Source: an uncultured Lachnospiraceae bacterium (GTDB lineage Bacteria > Bacillota > Clostridia > Lachnospirales > Lachnospiraceae). From it: DNA of 12,515 nt. Where the stretch lies: contig CAJTXP010000075.1 in the NCBI GenBank assembly GCA_910583615.1, positions 1 through 12,515 of the forward strand, in the 5' to 3' direction. The notes beneath the pieces are model-generated. The model was not told where the DNA came from and did no database searches. It saw only the letters and a program-made list of their open reading frames with translations. The position numbers were made by a program, and so were the translations under genes. This document shows, in pieces, positions 6,355 through 12,343 of this stretch; positions within the stretch are counted from its first letter, which is position 1; each line of letters begins with the position of its first letter.

Positions 6355-7214
6355 TTTCCAGATCTCCTTATGATTGTTTTACGGGTTTCGGAATCAGGAA
6401 GATTTTTCAAAGAAATTTTCTGGTACGCACCCGGCGTAAGTCCGATAAAGCTGGTAAAATAGTTGGTAAAATGGCTTTGGTCCGAAAAGCCGGTCCGGAG
6501 TGACGCATCAAGCGGAGACACGCCCTCTGCCAGCAGCTTTTTCGCCTCATTGATCCGGACCGTCTCCAGATAGCGGTAGGGAGTAATCCCCTTTGACTTT
6601 GTAAACGCCCGGAGAAGCGTGGATTTGCCAAGCCCCGTCTCACGGCAGATCTGATCCAGGCAGACCCGCTCCGCAAAATGCCGCTCCATAAATCTACAGG
6701 CTTTTTCAATCTCCTCTCTGCACTCCGGGATACACTGCACAAACGGCTGTCCGTAATTCTGTATCAGGCAGGACAGCAGAAGCAGCAGATATTCTTCTTT
6801 CCCAAAATCACAGCTGCCGCTCATAATCATGTCGTGAAGCGGGCGCAGACAGCCGATCACTTCCTCATCCCTGATCACATTCTCCGAAAATCCCGGAAGC
6901 GTACGCTTTCCCGTCACTTCCTCTGTCAGATCAAGCATGATCTCCTGACCGATATTGAGTCCCCGATAGTCCAGCGCGCCGCCGTCCGTCTGCACACAGG
7001 CGTGGTTCTCTCCCGGATGGAACAGGATCACCGTCCCCCGTCCGATCCTGTACTCCCGGTTCCTGCAGGTCAGGCAGCGCTCCCCGCCCTCCACAAAACC
7101 AATCACATAGTACTCATGAAAATGGTTGGGAAAGGGCTGCACGATCCCCTCAAAACGATAAGCTTCCACCCGCAGCACCTCGTCATAGACAACGGTCCGG
7201 ATCTCCTTCTTCAT
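6351..7214 (-). CDS. AraC-family transcriptional regulator with N-terminal cupin domain
   Basis: 287 residues, GGGAGG about 8 bases before ATG 7214. Residues 15-90 look like an AraC-type cupin ('FPNHFHEYYVIGFVEGGE' with paired His, then 'ILFHPGENHAC'). Residues 185-265 hold the two helix-turn-helix units: 'LDQICRETGLGKSTLLRAF' and the second, ending in the signature 'SHFTNYFTSFIGLTPGAYQ'. The stop is translationally coupled (ATGA) to the start of the DUF2000 gene, suggesting the pair once worked together. With the partner deleted, the AraC gene may be a relic or may control something elsewhere. A dyad over its own promoter suggests self-control. Confidence 0.95.
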   Translation of the reverse strand: MKKEIRTVVYDEVLRVEAYRFEGIVQPFPNHFHEYYVIGFVEGGERCLTCRNREYRIGRGTVILFHPGENHACVQTDGGALDYRGLNIGQEIMLDLTEEVTGKRTLPGFSENVIRDEEVIGCLRPLHDMIMSGSCDFGKEEYLLLLLSCLIQNYGQPFVQCIPECREEIEKACRFMERHFAERVCLDQICRETGLGKSTLLRAFTKSKGITPYRYLETVRINEAKKLLAEGVSPLDASLRTGFSDQSHFTNYFTSFIGLTPGAYQKISLKNLPDSETRKTIIRRSGK

Positions 7215-7221
7215 GTGAATA

Positions 7222-7266
7222 CCTCCCTGTCAGAGTTATTATAGAACAGGGAGGGGTAAAAGTCTT
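7222..7266 (-). promoter_or_regulatory. AraC gene promoter overlapped by a 9-bp inverted repeat
   Basis: On the minus strand TATAAT (7243-7238) is a perfect -10, with AAGACT (7266-7261) 17 bases upstream as a weak -35. The arms CCTCCCTGT (7254-7246) and ACAGGGAGG (7230-7222) are perfect, 15 bases apart, and flank the -10. The downstream arm doubles as the ribosome-binding site. Because the upstream arm is not transcribed from this promoter, the dyad would act as DNA (operator), not as an mRNA hairpin. Confidence 0.6.
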
Positions 7267-7365
7267 GTAAAAAATCCTCATTTTTATTCGGCCGGCAGAC
7301 CATGATATATGCTCTAAAAGAGGCTGGCAATCGGCAGCTCGTTTTTCTCCTCTGCGGTCATGCGG

Positions 7366-7760
7366 AATACTTCCATCGTTCCGCTGGGGCTTCGCATCTC
7401 TCTTTGCAGGCTGTACGAGAGGTATCATATCCCGCTGTTTGTGGCGGAAAACGGGCTGGCACCGTTGACCGTGTCGAAGAGGACAGCAGTATCCGGGATG
7501 CTTACCGGATCGATTATTCCCGCGAACACATTCAGGCGATGAAGGACGCAGTGGAGATCGACGGAGTCGACCTGATGGGATACACGCCCTGGGGATGCAT
7601 CGACCTGGTTTCCGCAGGAACCGGAGAGATGAAAAAGCGTTATGGCTTCATTTATGTGGATATGGACGACCAGGGAAACGGCACTCTGGAGCGGAAAAAG
7701 AAAAAATCCTTCGCATGGTATCAGAAAGTGATCGCAACCAACGGGGAAGATCTGGAGTGA
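7366..7760 (+). pseudogene. C-terminal remnant of a GH1 6-phospho-beta-glucosidase
   Basis: In the frame of 7360 the sequence reads VPLGLRISLCRLYERYHIPL then FVAENGLA; the AENG contains the GH1 nucleophile Glu (codon 7447-7449). At about 7459-7460 one base is missing, and the continuation moves to the frame of 7461: TVDRVEEDSSIRDAYRIDYS, then 'EHIQAMKDAVEIDGVDLMGY', 'TPWGCIDLVSAGTGEMKKRY' and a final 'SFAWYQKVIATNGEDLE' to TGA at 7758-7760. This is the last quarter of an enzyme of about 470-480 residues (BglA/AscB type); everything N-terminal is absent. From 7255 to 7365 I see no recognisable gene. It is dead: truncated at the 5' end and frameshifted. Confidence 0.88.
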
Positions 7761-7810
7761 CGAAAGAGATTATGGCATTCACAGCCAAAAGCGGTCGGAA
7801 GGGCTGAATG

Positions 7811-7845
7811 CCGGAGGGCAGGCTGCCATGCAGCCTGCCCTCCGG
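7811..7845. repeat. Perfect 16-bp-arm inverted repeat (hairpin)
   Basis: CCGGAGGGCAGGCTGC (7811-7826), CAT, then its exact complement (7830-7845). This is a very stable GC-rich stem 50 bases after the GH1 remnant stop. Neither side has a T-run, so it is not a complete intrinsic terminator as it stands. It abuts exactly the point where the antitoxin-like fragment on the minus strand is cut off. Confidence 0.85.
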
Positions 7846-7846
7846 A

Positions 7847-7929
7847 AATCTGATATCTTCAATAGTAAAATTCGGACTCAAAACAGGTTTTTCCACAATC
7901 CCCTCTCACTTTCCAATAATACAGACGGA
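7847..7929 (-). pseudogene. Remnant of a second PIN/partner module
   Basis: On the minus strand 7929-7897 reads in one frame as PSVLLESERGL, matching the end of the PIN gene (PSVLLGGGE). An overlapping GTG at 7896 opens (V)EKPVLSPNFTIEDIR, matching MAYTLEISPDFTVEDIHKIR of the intact 58-residue gene. The first 17 bases (forward 7913-7929) are identical to 8121-8137. The copy breaks off at about 7847, directly at the 16-bp-arm hairpin. So the toxin tail and the antitoxin head of a diverged paralogous module survive here. Confidence 0.7.
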
Positions 7930-7930
7930 C

Positions 7931-8107
7931 TTAATTGCGCTTTGCCCTAAGCATTTCTATCTGTTCTTCCGCATTCGTCCTTGGCGTATTATAATAAAGC
8001 AGTTTTTCCTCCGTTGTCATATGCTTTGTCACTTCATAATTACGTTCTCGAATCTTGTGAATATCCTCAACCGTAAAATCTGGGCTGATTTCCAACGTAT
8101 ATGCCAT
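7931..8107 (-). CDS. Small 58-residue partner of the PIN protein (putative antitoxin)
   Basis: ATG 8107 overlaps the PIN stop by one base (TAATG), and a strong GGAGGTGGGG lies within the end of the PIN gene. The protein starts MAYTLEISPDFTVEDIHKIR and continues with 'NYEVTKHMTTEEKLLYYNT' and 'NAEEQIEMLRAKRN'. It is charged, predicted mainly helical from residue 14 on, with no HTH or ribbon-helix-helix pattern I can name. Small genes of this size next to PIN genes are normally antitoxins, but usually come first; here the order is toxin then partner. Function is inferred from context and from the decayed second copy that keeps the same gene order. Coding status is well supported by overlap, ribosome site and a conserved paralogous fragment. 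Confidence 0.75.
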   Translation of the reverse strand: MAYTLEISPDFTVEDIHKIRERNYEVTKHMTTEEKLLYYNTPRTNAEEQIEMLRAKRN

Positions 8108-8586
8108 TATTCCCCACCTCCCAATAATACAGACGGATTCATAATATCAATATCCTTATAGCTTTCAAGGTGTGTGATTGCCCTGATACCCTTAATAGTC
8201 CTTATATTTACAATATGCTTAAAATTCCATGATATGATGCAGTCACACCCATGCACAACAGCAGTTGCTATATGCTGACAATCATCAATGCTTTTCTTTG
8301 TCAGTATACCCATATCTACAATCTGATTTGCAACTTTAAGAACTTCATCTGTAATTTCCAACTTTGTATATGAAATCCTGCTCAGATATTCATACAATAC
8401 TGTTCTTTTTGGTTCGCGACATTCACCCACTTCATCAAGCGTCACCTGCGACAAACAAATATCATACTTCCTGTCTTCAAACTGTGTCCAAAGAGCCAAT
8501 GTGTCTTTCATTCGCTCTGGCGCATCTTCCTGCTGCAGATAACTAATAACAGATGTATCCAAATACACCTTTAATTTCCTATCCAT
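8107..8586 (-). CDS. PIN-domain protein (putative toxin ribonuclease)
   Basis: 159 residues from ATG 8586 with GGGAG upstream. The PIN layout is clear: Asp10 in 'VYLDTSVISYL', an acidic pair in 'VTLDEVGEC' (Glu52), Asp102 in 'SIDDCQHIATAVVHGCD', and 'IISWNFKHIVN' in place of the usual 'TWDFKHI' strand, giving Asn121 at the fourth position. PIN domains are Mg/Mn-dependent RNases, many being VapC-type toxins. The extension after about residue 130 (IRTIKGIRAITHLESYKDID) is typical of the longer PIN group. It shares one promoter with the 58-residue gene that overlaps its stop. AT-rich compared with the neighbouring ABC genes, suggesting acquisition. Confidence 0.88.
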   Translation of the reverse strand: MDRKLKVYLDTSVISYLQQEDAPERMKDTLALWTQFEDRKYDICLSQVTLDEVGECREPKRTVLYEYLSRISYTKLEITDEVLKVANQIVDMGILTKKSIDDCQHIATAVVHGCDCIISWNFKHIVNIRTIKGIRAITHLESYKDIDIMNPSVLLGGGE

Positions 8587-8607
8587 AGCATCACTCCCTT
8601 TACAGCT

Positions 8608-8636
8608 ATTTTAGCACAAAATTCTCCCTATAACAA
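8608..8636 (-). promoter_or_regulatory. Promoter of the PIN/partner operon
   Basis: Minus strand TTGTTA (8636-8631), 17 bases, TAAAAT (8613-8608) preceded by TGTGC (extended -10). This is 22 bases before the PIN start codon, giving a short leader. One of the better promoter matches in the window. Confidence 0.7.
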
Positions 8637-8640
8637 TCTA

Positions 8641-8810
8641 CAACCGCACATTTGACAGCATATTTTGAATCCCTTTTCCAAGAAAGAAAATGTTTTCTTG
8701 AAAAGAAAGGATTACAGGATATTTGCAAATATTCTGAATGGCCAAATATAATTATAGACCCGCAAATAGATACCACCAATAATTCTACAGATTCTGAATG
8801 TCCTTTTTGA
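8641..8810. other. Gene-free AT-rich gap with palindrome and short direct repeat
   Basis: Between the PIN promoter and the ABC-2 terminator I see no supportable gene. ATATTTGCAAATAT (8719-8732) is a perfect 14-bp palindrome. ATTCTGAATG occurs at 8731-8740 and again at 8791-8800, 60 bases apart. CAAGAAA and TTTCTTG (about 8680-8702) form a loose 7-bp dyad. Any of these could be an operator; none is assignable. Confidence 0.4.
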
Positions 8811-8837
8811 TAAAATCCCCACGGTATTCCGTAGGGA
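8811..8837 (-). terminator. Intrinsic terminator of the ABC exporter operon
   Basis: Minus strand TCCCTACGG (8837-8829), loop AATA, CCGTGGGGA (8824-8816) with a single A-C mismatch, then TTTTATC. It lies about 40 bases beyond the ABC-2 permease stop. Confidence 0.7.
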
Positions 8838-8876
8838 TTAACTTTATCCGCGTTCTCAAAAGAAATTACACTTCAT

Positions 8877-10124
8877 TCACTTCCCCGCATGCCCGCAGTA
8901 AGAACGGACCGCCAGAAACGAAAACAGCGGAATCTCCACAACGCAGGCTCCGATCATGGCGTACGGCGTCCAGACTGCCAGCCCGCCGAGATTTAAAAAC
9001 TTAAAATCCGTGATCGCATAGAGAATGCTCGCCTGAATGCTCGTGCCGCTGGCGGGGAGGATACAGCACAGCCATGTAGACAGCGCGCCCGGCACGGCCA
9101 TGGATACCACCACCGGCAGGATGCCAAATACCAGCGCGGACGAAAGGGAAGCCACCGTGTTTTTGCATCCGGCGGAAAGAAACAGCGTGAAACTCACGGA
9201 TGCCAGGACCGAAAGCAGCCCGGCGGCTGCAAACAAAAACTGGAGTCCCCCTACGTCCAGGTCCGCCAGCGTCACAATGGAGTACATCATCTGAATGGAC
9301 GTCCTCAGGCATTCCCACCCAAACAGACTGTCCGCGATCAGGATATATACAGCAGCGCAGAGTACAAAGGAAACTCCGCTGACCAGAAGGGCGGCCAGCA
9401 CCTTTGCAACGCCAAGCCTCCTCCTGCCATGCCGGGTACAGCGCAGAATATCGTCTGCGCCGGACTGATAATCGGCGGAAAATACCGGCGCGGCAATGAC
9501 CACGCAGAACAGCAGCACCAGAAAGCCCATGATGTTCTGATAGTCCATAATCACAGAGCTCATACCCGGATAGACTTTAAAAGGCCTTTCGACCTGCCGG
9601 TACATCTCTGCGGCCTCCCGCTGCGCCGCGGAATGGTCCGGCTGCTCCAACGCCATGAGCGCGGCGATCCGGGCCTCGCAGACGGAATCATAGTCGTCGA
9701 TCCGCTCCGGATCGATCTCCATGAGAGCTGGGGCCATACCGGTATCCGGGTCCGCGAATGCCTCCTTGACGCCGTGAAGCAGCGGCACAATCGGCAGAAT
9801 CTCCCGCTCATAGACGTCCTCTGGCAGATCGTAGGATTCCGTCACGCCGTACGCTGCAAGACAGACCTGATACGTTTCCACGGCTTCCCGCACCCGCTCC
9901 GGTGTGACGATGCCGGAAGCATTCGCCTGACGCTCCTTTTCATGGGCGATGGATTTCAGGCCGGACAAATGGATCTCATTCCCCGCCTCGTCCGTGTAAC
10001 TGCTGTAACAATACGTAACCGGCAGATACGCCAGCAGCGCGGAAAGCAATAACGCCAGGGACAGCAGTCCCCAGGTAAGCCTTGTTTTCAGCATCCGTCT
10101 TAACTCCATTTGTAATATCTTCAT
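8877..10124 (-). CDS. ABC-2 type transporter permease
   Basis: 415 residues from ATG 10124 with GGGAG upstream. One membrane segment near residues 16-38 is followed by a long polar stretch to about 190 that probably lies outside the membrane. About five more segments follow, in the 195-225, 245-272, 300-325, 330-352 and 385-408 ranges. This single-plus-five layout with a large first loop is typical of ABC-2 permeases of peptide or antibiotic exporters. It pairs with the ATPase encoded upstream on the same strand. The two genes are unusually far apart (227 bases) because of a tandem duplication. The exported substrate is not identifiable. Confidence 0.9.
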   Translation of the reverse strand: MKILQMELRRMLKTRLTWGLLSLALLLSALLAYLPVTYCYSSYTDEAGNEIHLSGLKSIAHEKERQANASGIVTPERVREAVETYQVCLAAYGVTESYDLPEDVYEREILPIVPLLHGVKEAFADPDTGMAPALMEIDPERIDDYDSVCEARIAALMALEQPDHSAAQREAAEMYRQVERPFKVYPGMSSVIMDYQNIMGFLVLLFCVVIAAPVFSADYQSGADDILRCTRHGRRRLGVAKVLAALLVSGVSFVLCAAVYILIADSLFGWECLRTSIQMMYSIVTLADLDVGGLQFLFAAAGLLSVLASVSFTLFLSAGCKNTVASLSSALVFGILPVVVSMAVPGALSTWLCCILPASGTSIQASILYAITDFKFLNLGGLAVWTPYAMIGACVVEIPLFSFLAVRSYCGHAGK

Positions 10125-10141
10125 TTCTTCGCTCCCTTCTA

Positions 10142-10352
10142 TTTAAGTTCCGCATCTTCCCTCTCTTCGCCCCTGCGTCTGGAAGTATTTTCCCTCTCTT
10201 CGTTCCGTAAAATCCTTCCGGGGCTGCTTTCGGGCTGATGCTGTTTTTAAGTTCCGCATCTTCCCTCTCTTCGCCCCTGCGTCTGGAAGTATTTTCCCTC
10301 TCTTCGTTCCGTAAAATCCTTCCGGGGCTGCTTTCGGGCTGATGCTGTTTTT
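10142..10352. repeat. Two perfect 104-bp tandem repeats between ABC ATPase and permease
   Basis: The block 10142-10245 is repeated without a mismatch I can find at 10246-10349, with three more matching T at 10350-10352. The period (104) is not a multiple of three. Each unit itself holds two copies of a 16-base motif, ATYTTCCCTCTCTTCG (10154-10169 and 10187-10202; again 10258-10273 and 10291-10306), giving four in all. In the mRNA these read CGAAGAGAGGGAARAT, purine-rich and Shine-Dalgarno-like. The ATPase stop codon touches the repeat edge, and the permease ribosome site begins just past the other edge. Removing both copies would leave about 19 bases between the genes. Confidence 0.95.
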
Positions 10353-11272
10353 CACAGATTCCCTGACACTGCCTGTTTCCGGCTGCTCTTTTTCCGATCC
10401 GCCCCGCCGCTTTGAGGAAACATCCACAGATACAGATCCTCCAGCCGGGGAACGGCGGCAGCCGAATGATCATTACAGGGCTTCTTCGCCAGATAGCGGA
10501 CGGACACGCTGCCGTCATGTTCATTCCGAAGGCTGACGATCCGGAGTCTGCGCTCGTATTCCGCCACCGCCTGGGCGGGAACGGTGCAGGTCCACACCTT
10601 CCCCTCCACCAGCCGGACCAGCTCCTCTGTCGTCCCGGTGGCCAGAAGTTTTCCTTCCCTGATCATGGCGTGACAGCCGGCGATGTACTCCACATCCGGG
10701 ACGATGTGAGTGGAGATCAGGACGATCCGGTCGTGGGCGAACTCCGACAGCAGATTGCGGAAACGCACCCGTTCGCCGGGATCAAGCCCTCCGGTGGGTT
10801 CATCCAGAACCAGAACCTCCGGGTCGTTCAGCAGCGCCTGAGCGATCCCCACCCTGCGCTTCATCCCGCCGGAGAGCCTCGCAATTTTCCGGTTGCGGAC
10901 CTCCAGCAGAGAGACCTGCTCCAGCAGTTCGTGGATTCGCTTTCTGCCCTGCCGCTCCGTCATCCCTTTCAGGGCGGCCACATAGATCAGATAATCTTTC
11001 ACTGTGAATTCCTGCGGAAAACCAAACTCCTGAGGCAGATACCCGAACAACGCCCGATATTCCTCCCCCAGCGCGCGGATGGGAACGCCGTCATACAGCA
11101 CCTGTCCGGAGGTGGGCTTAAGGATTCCGGCGATGATCCGCATGAGCGTGGTCTTGCCCGCGCCGTTGGCGCCCAGAAGCCCCCAGACCCCCGGCGTCAG
11201 TTTGAGGCTGATATTGCTGACGGCTTTCTTATCTTTAAACCGCATGGAAACCTTATCGATCACCAGTTCCAT
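10352..11272 (-). CDS. ABC transporter ATP-binding protein (exporter, bacitracin/lantibiotic-type)
   Basis: 306 residues from ATG 11272 (MELVIDKVSM), preceded by AAAGGAG; the longer frame from 11371 runs through a hairpin and lacks a site. Walker A 'GANGAGKT' (34-41), Q-loop Gln81 in 'GYLPQEFG', signature 'LSGGM' (133-137), Walker B 'VLVLDEPTGGLDP' (Asp157-Glu158), H-loop His189 in 'ISTHI'. The remaining C-terminal 100 residues resemble the accessory part of BcrA-like ATPases, ending 'LEDLYLWMF' and then a basic tail of about 22 residues that may be a recent extension. It drives the ABC-2 permease downstream. It is divergent from the two-component system, a familiar layout for antimicrobial-peptide sensing. 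Confidence 0.95.
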   Translation of the reverse strand: MELVIDKVSMRFKDKKAVSNISLKLTPGVWGLLGANGAGKTTLMRIIAGILKPTSGQVLYDGVPIRALGEEYRALFGYLPQEFGFPQEFTVKDYLIYVAALKGMTERQGRKRIHELLEQVSLLEVRNRKIARLSGGMKRRVGIAQALLNDPEVLVLDEPTGGLDPGERVRFRNLLSEFAHDRIVLISTHIVPDVEYIAGCHAMIREGKLLATGTTEELVRLVEGKVWTCTVPAQAVAEYERRLRIVSLRNEHDGSVSVRYLAKKPCNDHSAAAVPRLEDLYLWMFPQSGGADRKKSSRKQAVSGNL

Positions 11273-11305
11273 ATAAAAACTCCTTTCCTTAAATATGAAA
11301 TACAC

Positions 11306-11371
11306 ATGCAAAGGGCGCTTCCGCGCCGGTACGATCATTGTACCAGAGGCGGAAGCGCCGTTTCTTTGCAT
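11306..11371. repeat. Three-tier nested inverted repeat upstream of the ABC exporter
   Basis: Outer arms ATGCAAAG (11306-11313) / CTTTGCAT (11364-11371), middle arms GGCGCTTCCGC (11314-11324) / GCGGAAGCGCC (11349-11359), inner arms GGTAC (11328-11332) / GTACC (11340-11344) with a 7-base loop: 24 pairs in all, broken by a four-base bulge and one internal loop. It lies 34 bases before the ATPase start. Minus-strand TACAAT (11343-11338) falls in the inner stem and loop and is a possible -10, though no -35 is evident. It may be an operator, an mRNA leader structure or a small mobile-element relic. Confidence 0.8.
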
Positions 11372-11482
11372 ATTGATACGGAATTCCGCTGTTTTTCCAT
11401 GGATTTTCTTACGAAACTCTATTATGATAATCCGCGAACGGAGCAGTTATGCATGCACCGTCCGGCATCTGCGGCTGCAGGA

Positions 11483-11570
11483 TCAACCCTCTTCCATCAG
11501 TTCCGCATGCAATGTGACAGCCAGCGCCTTTAACGCCGCCCCAAAACCTTGAAGTCATCCGGCTGGACGC
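11483..11570 (-). pseudogene. Possible frameshifted C-terminal gene remnant
   Basis: On the minus strand the frame VQPDDFKVLG (from about 11570) continues, after adding one base to a GGGG run near 11536, as AALKALAVTLHAELMEEG followed by TGA (11485-11483). The joined peptide looks like a genuine C-terminal helix, but I do not recognise the family and there is no start. It underlies the promoter of the response regulator. The rest of 11372-11482 shows no supportable gene. Confidence 0.25.
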
Positions 11571-11577
11571 ATATAAT
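11549..11577 (+). promoter_or_regulatory. Promoter of the two-component system genes
   Basis: TTGAAG (11549-11554), exactly 17 bases, TATAAT (11572-11577). This is a near-consensus housekeeping promoter giving a leader of about 55 bases. A short dyad GTTAG/CTAAC (11591-11605) just downstream of the likely transcription start could be a regulatory site. Confidence 0.75.
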
Positions 11578-11640
11578 GATACTGATAGAAGTTAGAGAAA
11601 CTAACAGATGCCCGGTTGAAAGCAGAAAGGAAGAAAAAAC

Positions 11641-12342
11641 ATGAATAAAGTTTTGATTATTGATGATGATAAAGAACTTTGCGCACTTATAAAAAAATGC
11701 ATAGAGCAGGAAAACCTTGCTGCGGTTGTCGCAGGCGGCGGCATAGAGGGCCTGCATATATTAGAGGACAACAAAGATACCTGTTCCCTTGTCATTCTTG
11801 ATATTATGATGCCCGATTTAGACGGACTTCAAGTGCTGCAGCAAATACGGCGGACAGGCAACGTTCCCGTCCTTATGCTCACTGCCAAAAACGACGAGGA
11901 AGATAAAGTGTCCGGCCTGCGAATGGGGGCAGACGATTATCTGACAAAGCCATTCAGCATTAACGAGCTTATGGCACGTGTAAATTCCCTGATCCGGCGT
12001 TATACCCTGCTCAATCCAACTTCCGGCGCCGAAACGGATTGTATGGTGTTCCAGGGAATGACGATTGATAATCTTAATCGTCTTGTTTTTATGAACGACG
12101 TACAAGTGGAACTTACAGGAAAAGAATTTGATCTGCTCTCTTTTCTTGCAGCGAACAAAGGGAAAGTATTTACGAAAAAGCAGATTTATACCCATGTATG
12201 GGAGGAAGAATATGCTTTTGATGATAGCAATATCATGTCTTTTATCAGCAAATTACGAAAAAAAATTGAACCAGACCCGGAACACCCTTTTTATATTTTA
12301 ACCGTCCGTGGCGTTGGTTATCGTTTTAACAGGGAGGCATAA
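11641..12342 (+). CDS. OmpR/PhoB-family response regulator
   Basis: 233 residues, AAAGGAAG about 8 bases before the ATG. The receiver domain covers residues 1-115: acidic pocket 'IIDDD' (7-10), phosphoacceptor Asp54 in 'VILDIMMPD', Thr81 and Lys103 in 'LTKPF'. The winged-helix output domain covers about 130-231, with 'VELTGKEFDLLSFLAANKGK' and the closing 'ILTVRGVGYRF'. The kinase gene starts 2 bases after the stop. It sits divergent from the ABC exporter genes, so control of that exporter is the likeliest job (inference from context). Confidence 0.96.
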   Translation: MNKVLIIDDDKELCALIKKCIEQENLAAVVAGGGIEGLHILEDNKDTCSLVILDIMMPDLDGLQVLQQIRRTGNVPVLMLTAKNDEEDKVSGLRMGADDYLTKPFSINELMARVNSLIRRYTLLNPTSGAETDCMVFQGMTIDNLNRLVFMNDVQVELTGKEFDLLSFLAANKGKVFTKKQIYTHVWEEEYAFDDSNIMSFISKLRKKIEPDPEHPFYILTVRGVGYRFNREA

Positions 12343-12343
12343 C

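Noticed and set aside
8590..8875. Open minus-strand frame of roughly 90 codons (with motifs FGHSE repeated) across the gap upstream of the PIN gene
   Set aside because: It has no ATG and no ribosome site, and it runs through a clear terminator hairpin and the PIN promoter; most likely chance.
10142..10352. CRISPR-like or integron-like repeat array
   Set aside because: Only two adjacent identical units without spacers; a simple tandem duplication.
9976..10524. 182-residue minus-strand frame spanning the 104-bp repeats
   Set aside because: It overlaps the ends of two well-supported ABC genes and is open mainly because the repeat lacks stops in that frame.
11295..11552. Plus-strand frames through the nested hairpin upstream of the response regulator
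   Set aside because: No ribosome site, and they cross the hairpin and promoter elements.
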